From the NCBI RefSeq assembly GCF_003863335.1, contig NZ_RRAZ01000007.1, forward strand, positions 97,118 through 161,117: DNA of 64,000 nt, given 5' to 3'. Shown piece after piece: positions 30,590 through 42,339 of the stretch. This DNA is from Falsigemmobacter faecalis. Its GTDB lineage: Bacteria; Pseudomonadota; Alphaproteobacteria; Rhodobacterales; Rhodobacteraceae. The notes beneath the pieces were generated by a model. The model did no database searches. It was given only the letters and a program-made list of their open reading frames with translations, and was not told where the DNA came from. Each line of letters starts with the position of its first letter. The stretch's first letter is position 1. Made by a program: the position numbers and the translations under genes.

Positions 30590-30701
30590 AGACTCAGGGC
30601 TCCGGAAAGTTCAGGCAGCCCTGCGCTTATGCGCGCCGGGTCACACCTTTATGACACCGTTACCGGGGCGGGCACAGGGAGGAGCAGGCCCCGAAAACCA
30701 C

Positions 30702-30730
30702 AAAAACCGCGCCGGTTACCGGTGCGGTTT
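30702..30730 (-). terminator. terminator of tRNA-Val
   Basis: On the minus strand AAACCGC and GCGGTTT enclose CCGG-TAA-CCGG, followed by TTTTTG. It lies about 20 bases beyond the 3' end of tRNA-Val. Confidence 0.8.
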
Positions 30731-30749
30731 CGCAGATAAAATCTTATAG

Positions 30750-30825
<76 letters not shown>

Positions 30826-31752
30826 GCCATGGGGAGTGAATAGCCTGTGGCGCGGGGCGCTGCAAGAGCGGATTTGCGAAAAATTGCATTTTGTCGCAAT
30901 CGGTTAGAAAAAATATGCAAGGGCGGCTCTGATGGGGCGTCAGCTCCGGGGCATCGGTGAGGCCAGCCTGATAAAATGCAGAGGATCCGGCTTCGCCCGT
31001 TTGAACGCGCTGATACCGGTGCCTGTCTCGCGCCCTCTGACAGCAATCTGCCGAATGCCTTCGCCCTGGGGGTGCGGATTTTCTTTGCGGACTGGCTGCG
31101 CGATCACGCCTTCGGGCCGCGGCCCTGTCTGGTGCCGGAGGCGGCGAGGGGCATCCGCGCCTGGGACGGGACTGCAGTGTAAGACAGGATCGCCGGCCTG
31201 ACCTGGGGGATGGTGGCGCAGAAGACCGGGGCTTCGGGACACATCTTACCGAAATCGGGCTGGCGCCGATGGGTGATCTGCCGGAGGTCAGGGGGCGAAG
31301 CTTTGCACCCGCCCGCACACCAAAGACCTCTGGGCGTTGAGGTGGTGAAGGTCACCGCCGATGGCTTTGGCGGGACCTGGATCGCCGGGACAGGCGGCTG
31401 GCGCTGTAGCGGGGGGGCTGAAACCGTCACGTCGGGGAGAACGTAGCCTCTGAGGATCGGAAAATCAGTCCGCGTCGGCCCTGCACGCCCGGCGGAGGGG
31501 GGGAACCCGGTCGGATCTGGTGTGGCCGGGGAGAGATGTTCTCTCATTGCTGCGGCGCTGAGATTTCGTTCTGGCGTGAGTCCGTGAGGCAGCTCCGGAA
31601 GGAGGTATTCTCTGCCGATTGCGGAAATTGACGTTTTCACCCAGCCTCGGCGGATCCCGGACATATTTCTGCCGAAGGCCAGGGCGAAACGCGGTTTCCG
31701 GAGGGCGGTCCAACCCGCCCCGGAGGGGGGCTCACGGGGGGAGGGGGGCAAA
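30826..31752. other. 927-base region between two tRNA genes without a convincing gene
   Basis: Short open frames exist on both strands (for example 30976-31182 plus) but none has a good start site or a recognisable product. The right half contains a decayed copy of a dispersed repeat (31509-31650). The promoters of tRNA-Val should lie just right of 30825. Confidence 0.55.
31509..31650 (-). repeat. dispersed repeat, copy A (decayed)
   Basis: Read on the minus strand, about 115-140 bases match copy B at 62826-62973 at roughly four bases in five, for example GTCAATTTCCGCAATC, then GCAGAGAATA, CCAGAACGAAAT and AATGAGAGAACAT. One end keeps a GGCTGGGTGAAAA-like terminus; the other terminus is lost. 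It resembles short non-coding remnants of insertion sequences in this group of bacteria. Confidence 0.8.
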
Positions 31753-32066
31753 TGGTGCGGACGACGGGTCTCGAACCCGTAAACCCTTTCGGGTGGCAGA
31801 TTTTCATCCCACTTCGGCTTTCGCCGCCGCCCGGTGAGGGGCGTTCGTGGGCTGGACTGTCCCTTCACCATTCCCTGTAGCAGGGTGTCAGGTGCCGCCC
31901 GTCCAGTCTCTACACCTTCCTTTGTTGCCAAAGGCTTGGCTCGGGATTGGCAAGGGGTCTCCCCCGTAGCTTTCCCCGACTTTGAGCGGTTCTGCACCCC
32001 CGGTTTCCCGAGGGGCACTCAAATCACGTTTAAGTCTGCTGCGTATACCAGTTTCGCCACGTCCGC
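31753..32066 (-). tRNA. tRNA-Leu (anticodon UAA) split by a group I intron
   Basis: 5' exon 32032-32066 (acceptor GCGGACG, D arm, half anticodon arm GCAGACTT) and 3' exon 31753-31804 (AAAATCTGC, long variable arm ACCCGAAAGGGT, T arm ACGGGTTCGAGACCCGT, CGTCCGC, A, encoded CCA). Joined, the anticodon arm is GCAGA-CTTAAAA-TCTGC, so the anticodon is TAA and the 87-base class II tRNA fits leucine. The intron interrupts the anticodon after its first base, the same place as in cyanobacterial and plastid tRNA-Leu(UAA). Confidence 0.95.
31805..32031 (-). ncRNA. group I self-splicing intron (227 nt) in tRNA-Leu(UAA)
   Basis: The 5' exon end ACUU can pair with an internal GAGU, giving the required U-G pair at the splice site (P1). 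The last intron base is G (31805), as required. Core segments match the tRNA-Leu intron class: GGUGUAGAGACUGGACGGG (P7 5' side) and GGUGAAGGGACAGUCCAG (P7 3' side), then a final stem with GGCGGCGAAAGCC and GUGGGAUG. No homing endonuclease frame fits in 227 bases, so it is immobile or ancient. Splicing itself is inferred. Confidence 0.92.
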
Positions 32067-32140
32067 ACGCCCGCCCAATGTCAGGAAATGCGGCGCAAGG
32101 TCAAGAGGGCGCGGCGAAAATTGCAGGCCTTACAGCGGCT

Positions 32141-32581
32141 TCAGCGCTCAGCCCGCAGCAGCAGGCCCGCTGCGCCATAAAGCTCCAGCGCGCCGCCGGG
32201 GGTGATCAGAAAGCCCGTCACCTCTCCAAGCGCGCCCAGCATACGCTGCTCAAGCTCCATCCGGGCGGGCGGGCAGGCCATCATGGTCCCGGCAAGCTCG
32301 GTGAAGGTCAGGCTTTGTCCGTCCTGGGTATAGCCGCCCATATAGCGGTTGCAGCCGGAAGCGCCCGAGACGCGGGCATCTTTGCCAAAGCTGAGGCTGG
32401 GGGCCTCCCCCTCAATCGCGCTCAGGGCGGCAAGGCGCGTCACCTTCCACTCAGCCCCGCTGAGCTTGAGCGCGGGGGCCGCAGGCCCCGGCGAAGGGGG
32501 CGCCGCAGGCGGAGCGGTCTGCGCGAAGGCGGGCAGGGCGAAAGCCAGCAGGAGCGCGGCGGGCAGGAGAGATCTTGGCAT
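32141..32581 (-). CDS. exported META-domain (HslJ-like) protein
   Basis: 146 aa with a signal peptide (LLPAALLLAFALPAFAQ) and a Pro-rich linker, then a META domain: SLSFGKDARVSGASGCNRYMGGY, LTFTELAGTMMACPPARMELEQRML. The GCNRY and TMMACP motifs with two Cys are diagnostic. E. coli HslJ is linked to novobiocin tolerance; the role here is unknown. Periplasmic or outer-membrane-associated. Confidence 0.9.
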   Translation of the reverse strand: MPRSLLPAALLLAFALPAFAQTAPPAAPPSPGPAAPALKLSGAEWKVTRLAALSAIEGEAPSLSFGKDARVSGASGCNRYMGGYTQDGQSLTFTELAGTMMACPPARMELEQRMLGALGEVTGFLITPGGALELYGAAGLLLRAER

Positions 32582-32695
32582 TCTGTCACCATTCTGAACG
32601 ATCCGGCTCAGGCTAATCCGCGAGGGGGCAGAGTCAAATCGGAATTTTGTGACAGCTCGTGTGGCCGGGGACGCGGTCCGCGCATTCAGCGCATG

Positions 32696-32724
32696 AAAAA
32701 AGGGGCGCCGAAGCGCCCCTTTCT
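32696..32724 (-). terminator. terminator of aconitase
   Basis: GGGGCGC, loop of four, GCGCCCC with A and T runs on both sides (AAAAAA before, TTTCTT after on the plus strand). On the minus strand it lies 17 bases after the acnA stop and is followed by TTTTTT. Confidence 0.9.
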
Positions 32725-32740
32725 TAGGTCTGTGAAAGAC

Positions 32741-35494
<2,754 letters not shown>

Positions 35495-35566
35495 GGCGGA
35501 GGCCTCCTGGCTTGCGGTCCTGCTGGGATCCTGGCCCGCGGGGTCCGCGGGCGGGAGTCGCGCTGG

Positions 35567-35585
35567 TTGTATGCAATTGTATGCC
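35567..35585 (-). promoter_or_regulatory. repeated TTGTATGC motif upstream of acnA
   Basis: Plus strand TTGTATGC (35567-35574), AA, TTGTATGC (35577-35584), two direct copies 10 bases apart. In the acnA direction they read GGCATACAATTGCATACAA, 73-91 bases upstream of the start. The same GGCATACAA word occurs 68-85 bases upstream of icd. Sequences of this kind suit GntR- or similar dimeric regulators; the factor is not identified. Confidence 0.6.
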
Positions 35586-35749
35586 GAAAATCCAGCCCTA
35601 TCCTGCGCCCCTGAATCGCTCATGATTGCCTCTGGGTCAAGCGCCGGGATCTGCGGGAGAATTCCTCAAATCCGGATCGCAAATGCTTGATTGGCAGCCA
35701 CCCTCCGGTCAGGTTAAGCACGGTCAGGGAGGGCACCCCGGGGGACGTG

Positions 35750-36490
35750 ATGACAGATCAGGGATTTCAGCAATTCTGCCGGCCATTGCGCGCGGCCGGC
35801 GCAGGGCTCGCGATGTCCCTTCTCAGCCTGAGTGGTGCCCTTGCCGGAGAGGGGGCGCAGAGCCCGGTTCTGGTGGAACTCTTCACCTCACAGGGCTGTA
35901 TCTCCTGCCCCCCCGCGGATGAGGTCTTTGCGCGTCTGGCCGATGAGCCGGGCGTCATCGCGCTGGCGCTCCATGTGGATTACTGGGACTATCTCGGCTG
36001 GGAGGATGCCTTCGCCGATCCGGCTCATACCACGCGGCAAAAGCGCTACGCGCTCGCGGCAGGGGCGAAGATGATCTACACTCCCCAGGTGATTCTCAAC
36101 GGATCTGAGCGTCTGCAGGGCGCGCGCGAGGCCGAGATTCGTGCGCAGATCGCCGAACTTGCCACCCGTCCTGTGCCCGTCGGCCTGCATCTGAAGCGCG
36201 AAGAGGGGGATCTTGAGATCGAAGTCTCCGCCGATCCGCCGCTGTCGCACCCCGCCGTGCTGCATCTGGTGCGCTATCTTCCCGGCAGTGAGGTCGAGAT
36301 TGAGCGCGGCGAAAACGCAGGGCAGACCATCACTTACCGCAATGTGGTGACCTCCTGGACGCGGCTGGCCGACTGGCAGGGCCAGGCCCCGATCTCGCTG
36401 CGCCTGCCAATTGAGGGGGATGAACCCCTCGTGGTGATCGTGCAGCAACCGGGCCCCGGCGCGGTTCTGGCCGTTCAGCGGCTGGACTGA
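35750..36490 (+). CDS. exported DUF1223 thioredoxin-like protein
   Basis: 246 aa with an N-terminal signal (GAGLAMSLLSLSGALAGEG). DUF1223 features: VLVELFTSQGCISCPPADEVFARLA with the CxxC pair, ALALHVDYWDYLGWEDAFADPAHTTRQKRYA and YTPQVILNGSERLQG. The fold is thioredoxin-like, periplasmic, probably redox-active on an unknown partner. ATG 35750 chosen; the longer open frame lacks a sensible N-terminus. Divergent from acnA. Confidence 0.92.
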   Translation: MTDQGFQQFCRPLRAAGAGLAMSLLSLSGALAGEGAQSPVLVELFTSQGCISCPPADEVFARLADEPGVIALALHVDYWDYLGWEDAFADPAHTTRQKRYALAAGAKMIYTPQVILNGSERLQGAREAEIRAQIAELATRPVPVGLHLKREEGDLEIEVSADPPLSHPAVLHLVRYLPGSEVEIERGENAGQTITYRNVVTSWTRLADWQGQAPISLRLPIEGDEPLVVIVQQPGPGAVLAVQRLD

Positions 36491-36663
36491 CCCTCCGCGC
36501 CAGGCCGCCCCGATCCGGTTCAAACCGTCACGCCGTCCCCGCATGGCGGCCCTTTTCAGGGCAATTTTCTCTGGCGACGCGTGCTGCGACCCTGCCTGAC
36601 CTGTTTTAGCCTGCACAGCCGGGGCAGGCCCGCTGCAGATCGGCAGGGGATCAAAAGAGATAT

Positions 36664-36690
36664 GAAAAAGGCGCCCCGCAGGGCGCCTTT
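36664..36690 (-). terminator. terminator of metG
   Basis: GGCGCCC, loop CGCA, GGGCGCC with flanking AAAAA and TTTT, symmetrical and so active on both strands, immediately after the metG stop on the minus strand. Confidence 0.88.
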
Positions 36691-36694
36691 TGGG

Positions 36695-38407
36695 TCAGTC
36701 GCGGGTCCCGGCGAAACGGGCCTGCCAGTCAACCCGCTCCTCATCCGAGATCTTGCGGAACAGAACTTCCGGCGTGGTGAAGGTGTGACCTGCCGGCAGC
36801 GCCCCAAGGGCGGCGCGCAGATCCTCCGGCCAGGACCAGTCCTCGCTGTGAACCGAGGCCAGCATCGAGGCCGCCGCATCCGGAATAAAGGGACGCGAGA
36901 GCACGGCGTAAAGCCGGATCAGGTTCAGCGCCAGACGGGTCTGCGCCGCCGCCTGCACCGGATCGGTCTTAAAGACCGTCCAGGGCGCAGAGGATTGCAG
37001 ATATTCATTGCCCGCCACCCAGATCGCCCGCAGTTCTGCCGCCGATTTGCGCACTTCGCGCGCATCCATATAGCCCTCATAGGCGCGGATGCGGGTTTCC
37101 AGCTCAGCAATCAGCTTTTCTTCCTGGGGCCCGAATTCGCCGCCCTCCGGCACCACTTCGCCGAACTTCGCGCGGCAGAACTTGGTGACGCGGCTGACGA
37201 GATTGCCCAGAACATCGGCCAGATCTTTGTTCACCGAAACCTGGAAATTCTCCCAGGTGAATTCGGCATCCGAGCTTTCCGGCGCATGGCTCAGCAGCCA
37301 CCAGCGCCAGTAATCGGGCGGAAGCAGGCTCAGCGCCTGATCCTGGAACACCCCGCGCCCGCGCGAAGTCGAGAACTGACCACCATCATAGTTCAGATAG
37401 TTGAAGCTCTTGATGTAATCGACCAGCTTCCAGGGCTCGCCCGAGCCGAAGATCGTCGAGGGGAAGGACAGCGTGTGGAAGGGGACGTTATCCTTGCCCA
37501 TGAACTGGGTATAGGTCACATCCTCTGCGCCCTTGTCGGTGCGCCACCAGCGCTCCCAATCGCTGCCTTTGCCGGCATCGACCCATTCCTGCGAGCAGGC
37601 AATATATTCGATCGGCGCGTCAAACCAGACATAGAAGACCTTGCCTTCCATGCCAGACCAGGGCGCAGCCTCATATTGCACCGGCACGCCCCAGGCCAGA
37701 TCGCGGGTGATGCCGCGGTCGGTCAGACCGTCGCCATCATTGAGCCATTTCTTCGCAATCGAGGTGGTCAGGATCGGCCAGTCTTTCTTGCTCTCGATCC
37801 ACTCGGCCAGCTTTTCTTTCATCTGCGACTGGCGCAGATGCAGATGGCGGGTCTCGCGCATCTCCAGTTCGGTCGAGCCCGAGATCACCGAGCGCGGATT
37901 GATCAGATCGGCCGGATCAAGCTGCTTGGTGCAGTTGTCGCACTGATCGCCGCGGGCATTATCGTAGCCACAGTTCGGGCAGGTGCCCTCAACATAGCGG
38001 TCCGGCAGGAAGCGGCCGTCGGTGACCGAATACATCTGGCTCTCAGTGACTTCCGAGATCATGCCGTTTTTCGCGAGCTGCGAGGCAAAATGCTGCGTCA
38101 GATGCCGGTTCTGCAGGCTGGAGGAGCGGCCAAAATGGTCAAACGACAGCCGGAAGCCATCGGCGATCTCTGCCTGAACCTCATACATATCGCGGCAGAA
38201 GTCATCGACCGGCTTTCCGGCCTTGGCGGCGGCCAGCTCTGCCGGTGTGCCATGTTCGTCTGTCGCGCAGAGGAACAGTACCTCATGACCGCGTCCGCGC
38301 AGATAGCGGGCATAAAGATCCGCCGGCAGCTGGCTGCCCACGAGGTTGCCCAGATGCTTGATCCCGTTGATATAGGGAATGGCAGAGGTGATGAGATGCC
38401 GTGCCAT
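36695..38407 (-). CDS. metG: methionine--tRNA ligase
   Basis: Charges tRNA-Met. 570 aa. Class I signature [11 protein letters not shown] (HIGH equivalent), zinc-knuckle [22 protein letters not shown] equivalent FSTSRGRG, and the anticodon domain with [18 protein letters not shown]. No C-terminal dimerisation domain. ATG 38407 ([15 protein letters not shown]) is preferred over an ATG five codons upstream. Confidence 0.95.
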   Translation of the reverse strand: MARHLITSAIPYINGIKHLGNLVGSQLPADLYARYLRGRGHEVLFLCATDEHGTPAELAAAKAGKPVDDFCRDMYEVQAEIADGFRLSFDHFGRSSSLQNRHLTQHFASQLAKNGMISEVTESQMYSVTDGRFLPDRYVEGTCPNCGYDNARGDQCDNCTKQLDPADLINPRSVISGSTELEMRETRHLHLRQSQMKEKLAEWIESKKDWPILTTSIAKKWLNDGDGLTDRGITRDLAWGVPVQYEAAPWSGMEGKVFYVWFDAPIEYIACSQEWVDAGKGSDWERWWRTDKGAEDVTYTQFMGKDNVPFHTLSFPSTIFGSGEPWKLVDYIKSFNYLNYDGGQFSTSRGRGVFQDQALSLLPPDYWRWWLLSHAPESSDAEFTWENFQVSVNKDLADVLGNLVSRVTKFCRAKFGEVVPEGGEFGPQEEKLIAELETRIRAYEGYMDAREVRKSAAELRAIWVAGNEYLQSSAPWTVFKTDPVQAAAQTRLALNLIRLYAVLSRPFIPDAAASMLASVHSEDWSWPEDLRAALGALPAGHTFTTPEVLFRKISDEERVDWQARFAGTRD

Positions 38408-38644
38408 CGCGTCCTGTTCCAAAAGATGAGTTGGACGGGGTTTAGACCATCAGGCCCGCCTGTGAAACAGCGATTTTCCGCATGGGCCAGGGGGGCAGGG
38501 GGCGCTGCCCCCGACCGCGCAGGGCGCGGCCTCCCCCGGAGTATTTTTATAAAAGCCAAAGCAGGAAGAGCTATCTGATCTTTGGGTTTTTCCAAATACT
38601 CCCGCCGGAGGCCGCCGCGCCCGTGGCGCGGCCTCCTTGAGGCT
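38408..38644. repeat. intergenic inverted repeat with GGAGTATTT cores
   Basis: The plus strand has GGCCTCCCCCGGAGTATTT (38528-38546) and, inverted, AAATACTCCCGCCGGAGGCC (38594-38613), which pair imperfectly over about 20 bases across a loop of about 47. A further G-C hairpin (GGGGGCAG, six bases, CTGCCCCC) lies at 38491-38512. The block lies between the starts/ends of metG and the MoxR gene. It looks like a repetitive extragenic element with possible terminator function for the MoxR gene (minus strand). Confidence 0.65.
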
Positions 38645-39487
38645 TCAGCGCGCGCCGCGCCGGCTCATGAACGCGAGGCGTTCAAACAGATGAACATCCT
38701 GTTCATTCTTCAAAAGCGCGCCGTGCAGCTTCGGCAGGAGGCTGTTGCCCTCGCGCTTGAGGTCTTCGGGGGTGAGATCTTCTGCGAGCAGGAGTTTCAG
38801 CCAGTCGAGGACCTCTGAGGTTGAGGGCTTTTTCTTCAGCCCGGGAGTTTCGCGGATCTCGAAGAACTGGCTGAGCGCGGTGCTGAGGAGGTCTTCTTTG
38901 ATGCTGGGGAAGTGGACCTCAATGATGCGTTTCAGCGTTTCCTGATCGGGGAAGCGGATATAGTGGAAAAAGCAGCGGCGCAGGAAGGCGTCGGGCAGTT
39001 CTTTTTCATTATTGGAGGTGATTATAACGACCGGGCGTTGTTTCGCGCGGATGGTTTCACCGGTTTCATAGACGTGGAACTCCATCTTATCGAGTTCCTG
39101 CAGCAGATCGTTGGGGAATTCGATATCGGCTTTGTCGATCTCATCGATCAGCAGGACGACGCGCTCATCGGTATCAAAAGCCTGCCAGAGCTTGCCCTTT
39201 TTGATGTAGTTCTTCACGTCATGGACGCGTTCATCGCCCAGCTGGCTGTCGCGCAGGCGTGAGACGGCGTCGTATTCGTAAAGCCCCTGCTGGGCGCGGG
39301 TGGTGGATTTGATATTCCACTCCAGCATCTTCAGCCCGAGGCTGTCGGCCACCTGGCGGGCAAGCTCGGTCTTGCCGGTGCCGGGCTCTCCCTTCACCAG
39401 AAGCGGGCGCTGCAGCGTGACCGCCGCATTGACCGCGACGGTCAGATCTCCGGTGGCAATATAGCTGTCGGTCGAGGTGAATTTCAT
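38645..39487 (-). CDS. MoxR-family AAA+ ATPase
   Basis: 280 aa. Walker A KGEPGTGKTEL (33-42), Walker B VVLLIDEIDKADIEFPNDLLQELDKMEF, sensor ARVITSNNEKELPDAFLRRCFFHYIRFPD, and the C-terminal lid. MoxR ATPases act as chaperones that insert cofactors or mature complexes, usually beside a von Willebrand A-domain partner. No such gene follows here; downstream on this strand is a repeat region and then metG. ATG 39487 chosen at the family start MKFTSTDSYIATGDL. Confidence 0.9.
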   Translation of the reverse strand: MKFTSTDSYIATGDLTVAVNAAVTLQRPLLVKGEPGTGKTELARQVADSLGLKMLEWNIKSTTRAQQGLYEYDAVSRLRDSQLGDERVHDVKNYIKKGKLWQAFDTDERVVLLIDEIDKADIEFPNDLLQELDKMEFHVYETGETIRAKQRPVVIITSNNEKELPDAFLRRCFFHYIRFPDQETLKRIIEVHFPSIKEDLLSTALSQFFEIRETPGLKKKPSTSEVLDWLKLLLAEDLTPEDLKREGNSLLPKLHGALLKNEQDVHLFERLAFMSRRGAR

Positions 39488-39679
39488 CGAAGCTCCGCCG
39501 TTCTTTCTTCTGGCAATCGGGCGCGACAATAGCACGGAGGGGTGCGGCCGCAAGTCGCAGACCGGGGCAGAATCACCGTGACATTCCCATGTGCCTGCGC
39601 TAATGAGCCGCCACGAAGGAGGGGCCGAATGACCGTATCCGACAAGACCATCCGGCCCGTCCTCAACCGGGGAGAGCTC

Positions 39680-40102
39680 ATGAAAGCAGAGAATTTTCTG
39701 CCAGACGATTACCGTCCCGCCGAGGACGAGCCTTTCATGAATGATCGGCAGCTGGAATATTTCCGTCGTAAGTTATTGAACTGGAAGACGGAGCTGCTCG
39801 ACCAGAGTGCAGAGACGCTCGACAACCTTGGTGAGAGTGCACGCAATGTGCCCGATATTGCAGATCGGGCCTCTGAAGAGACCGACCGCGCGCTGGAGTT
39901 GCGCACGCGGGACCGTCAGCGCAAACTGATCGGCAAGATTGATGCGGCCCTGCGCCGGATCGATAACGGCGAATACGGCTACTGCGAAATGTCCGGAGAG
40001 CCGATCAGTCTGAAGCGTCTCGATGCCCGTCCGATCGCGATTATGACCCTTGAATCTCAGGAACGTCATGAGCGCCGCGAGCGGGTTCACCGCGACGATT
40101 GA
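39680..40102 (+). CDS. dksA: RNA polymerase-binding transcription factor DksA, single-cysteine type
   Basis: 140 aa. Works with ppGpp in the RNA polymerase secondary channel. Coiled-coil tip motif PDIADRAS (DxxDxA) is present. The zinc-finger region reads YCEMSGEPISLKRLDARP with only one Cys, not the four of E. coli DksA, like the studied Rhodobacter sphaeroides DksA. ATG 39680 (MKAENFLPDDYRPAEDEPF) is the family start; ATG 39629, with a strong GGAGG site, would add 17 residues, so the start is open. A strong terminator follows. Confidence 0.93.
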   Translation: MKAENFLPDDYRPAEDEPFMNDRQLEYFRRKLLNWKTELLDQSAETLDNLGESARNVPDIADRASEETDRALELRTRDRQRKLIGKIDAALRRIDNGEYGYCEMSGEPISLKRLDARPIAIMTLESQERHERRERVHRDD

Positions 40103-40146
40103 TCTGGCCGTCCCCGCGCAGCGCGCGGGAGATACAAGCTAAGACT

Positions 40147-40180
40147 GCCTGCGCCGGGGCTTTCCCCGGCGCAGGCTTTT
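40147..40180 (+). terminator. terminator of dksA
   Basis: GCCTGCGCCGGGG (40147-40159), loop CTTT, CCCCGGCGCAGGC (40164-40176), TTTT. A 13-bp perfect stem. Confidence 0.92.
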
Positions 40181-40241
40181 GGGGACCACCCCGGGGCAGA
40201 GGGAGGGTTCTGCGCGGGTGGGGCCATGCAAAGGGGCAGCC

Positions 40242-41432
40242 ATGCTGATCGGAGAGCGCGTCACCATTCTCGGGGCGGGCATTGCGGGGCTGACCCTCGC
40301 GCGGGCCCTGGCTCTGCGCGGTGCGAAAGTCATTGTGCTGGAGCAGGCGGCGGCGATTTCAGAGGCGGGTGCCGGGCTGCAGATCAGCCCCAATGGTCTC
40401 GCGGTTCTGCGGGCGCTGGGGCTGGACCCGGGCCCGGGGGCCTGGCGCTCTGAAGCGGTTGAGCTGCGCAATGGTGCGGATGATGCCCTGGTGGCGCGGC
40501 TGCCGATGCAGGCCCTGCGGCCCCGCCAGGACTGGCGGCTGGTGCACCGCGCTGATCTGATTGCTCTGCTGGAACAGGGGGCACGTGCTGCGGGGGTGGA
40601 AATCCGGCTCCTGCAGCGCATTGAGGCGGCGGGCATGGGGCCGGAGGGTCCCTGGCTGCGCAGTGCCCAGGGTGCGCAGATGCAGGCCGGGCTGGTGATC
40701 GGTGCCGATGGTCTGCATTCGGTGATCCGCCGGGCGCTCCTGCCGCAGTCAAAGCCCTTTTTTACCGGCCAGGTGGCCTGGCGCGCGCTGATCCCGGCGG
40801 CGCCCGGGGCTGAGGCGAAGGCCGAGATCCACATGGGCCCGGGCCGCCATCTCGTCAGCTATCCGCTGCGGGGTGGCACGCTGCGCAATATCGTCGCTGT
40901 GGAAGAGCGGAGATCCTGGACCGAAGAGGGCTGGTCGCAGCCCGATGATCCGGCACATCTTCGCGCGGCTTTTGCAGGGTTTTCGCCGAAGGTACAGGGC
41001 TGGCTGTCGCAGGTTGAGGCCTGCTGGCTCTGGGGGCTTTTTCGTCATCCGGTGGCCACCCGCTGGGGTGCGGTTGCGGAAGGAAACCCCCTGGCCGGGC
41101 TGGCACTCATCGGGGATGCCGCCCATCCCACGCTGCCATTTCTGGCCCAGGGGGCCAATATGGCGCTGGAAGACGCCTGGGTGCTGGCCGAGGCGCTCAG
41201 CGGCACCGACAGCCTTGCGGCGGCGCTGCAGCTTTATCAGAACCGGCGGATGGCGCGGGTGACGCGGGTGGTTGCAGCGGCCAGCGCCAATGCGCGCAAT
41301 TATCACCTCAGATCCCCCGCGCGGGAGGCGGCACATCTGGCACTGCGGCTCGCCTCGCGGTTCACGCCGGGGCTGCTGGTCGGGCGCTATGACTGGATCC
41401 ACGCCCATGATGTGACGGGCGCAGAGCGCTGA
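40242..41432 (+). CDS. FAD-dependent monooxygenase (salicylate hydroxylase-like)
   Basis: 396-aa class A flavoprotein hydroxylase. Dinucleotide fold VTILGAGIAGLTLARALALRGAKV, the DG motif VIGADGLHSVIRRALL and the FAD ribityl site ALIGDAAHPTLPFLAQGANMALEDAWVLA. Closest in form to salicylate- or 6-hydroxynicotinate-type monooxygenases; substrate not determinable and no pathway neighbours. ATG 40242 with AAGGGG upstream. Its stop is 10 bases from the stop of the opposing gene. Confidence 0.88.
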   Translation: MLIGERVTILGAGIAGLTLARALALRGAKVIVLEQAAAISEAGAGLQISPNGLAVLRALGLDPGPGAWRSEAVELRNGADDALVARLPMQALRPRQDWRLVHRADLIALLEQGARAAGVEIRLLQRIEAAGMGPEGPWLRSAQGAQMQAGLVIGADGLHSVIRRALLPQSKPFFTGQVAWRALIPAAPGAEAKAEIHMGPGRHLVSYPLRGGTLRNIVAVEERRSWTEEGWSQPDDPAHLRAAFAGFSPKVQGWLSQVEACWLWGLFRHPVATRWGAVAEGNPLAGLALIGDAAHPTLPFLAQGANMALEDAWVLAEALSGTDSLAAALQLYQNRRMARVTRVVAAASANARNYHLRSPAREAAHLALRLASRFTPGLLVGRYDWIHAHDVTGAER

Positions 41433-41442
41433 GACCCCGGCC

Positions 41443-42339
41443 TCAAGGTCCGGGGGGCAGCACAAAGCTGACGCCGGGCATCCGGGCGATGCGCGCGCAG
41501 TCTTCGTCATAAGCGGCTGTCACCCGGGCAATATCGCCGGGGGTCCAGCCTGCAAGCCCGGCGCTGACCACCGGAGGCGGTGACATCTGCGCGAGGCGGC
41601 TGCGCAATGCCTTCGCGCGCTCCAGATCGCTGGCAGGCCGGCGGGCCTCAAACCAGGCCCGCAGATCGCGGGCGGCTTCCGGATCCGCCTCCAGCATGGC
41701 CGCGGGATAATCGAGCGCGCCCTGCAGGTCACTTGCCTCATCAAAACCTGCCACGGCCCGCAGGATGCGGTGCCAGACCACCGGGGCATCCTCATCACAC
41801 CAGAAGGCCAGCCGCGCGCCCGGCAGGGCCCGGCGCAGCGCCGCCGCAAGGCCGGACCAGGCGGGCAGATCGTCGGGGCTCAGCGTCAGGCCGGAAAGCC
41901 CCCTGGCGCGGCGGCGCAGATCGAGCGCCGGAAGCAGCGTCACCGGATTTCGCAGGCAAAAGAACAGCTGCAGATCATGGCCCGCAAAGAGATCACCCAG
42001 CACCCGCGCCCGCGCCTCGGCGGCGGGGTAAAAGCCCTCAACCCCGGCCGCGTCCTGGGCAAAACCGAGGAAGCTTTCGAACGACAGAACCAGCCGCTCC
42101 GGGGCCGGGCCTGCCTCCGGCGCAGGAGCGAGATGGCTGAGAAGGGCTGCGCGCTCCTGCCCCGAAGGGGCGGGCTGGCCGGCAAAGCCGCGGGCGGCCA
42201 TGCGCAGAAGATCAGGATAGGCCTCGGGTCCGGGAACGGCGATCGCCTGTTCGCCAAGGGTCGCGCGGTTCTGATGCAGCACCTTCAGAAGGGCCCCGTC
42301 GTCCGTCGCATGTGCGCCAAGATGAAAGGCGATTTGCAC
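41443..42339 (-). CDS. possible sulfotransferase-like protein
   Basis: 298 aa, starting with GTG 42339 (VQIAFHLGAHATDDGALLKV) after GGAGG; no ATG start fits. The N-terminal FHLGAH-T-G-like pattern, ERLVLSFESFLGFAQ and LQLFFCLRNPVTLLPAL resemble the 5'-PSB and 3'-PB regions of bacterial sulfotransferase-like proteins (FHxGxxKT and RNP), but the PAPS loop residues are imperfect. Seen in Rhodobacterales as a hypothetical protein. Function uncertain. Confidence 0.6.
   Translation of the reverse strand: MQIAFHLGAHATDDGALLKVLHQNRATLGEQAIAVPGPEAYPDLLRMAARGFAGQPAPSGQERAALLSHLAPAPEAGPAPERLVLSFESFLGFAQDAAGVEGFYPAAEARARVLGDLFAGHDLQLFFCLRNPVTLLPALDLRRRARGLSGLTLSPDDLPAWSGLAAALRRALPGARLAFWCDEDAPVVWHRILRAVAGFDEASDLQGALDYPAAMLEADPEAARDLRAWFEARRPASDLERAKALRSRLAQMSPPPVVSAGLAGWTPGDIARVTAAYDEDCARIARMPGVSFVLPPGP

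Noticed and set aside
30976..31182. A possible 68-aa ORF right of tRNA-Val
   Set aside because: No ribosome-binding site, no recognisable product, and other frames over the same bases are equally open.
31753..32066. Possible permuted tmRNA
   Set aside because: Considered because of the long tRNA-like split structure, but the halves join into a class II tRNA-Leu with UAA anticodon and the interior matches a group I intron core.
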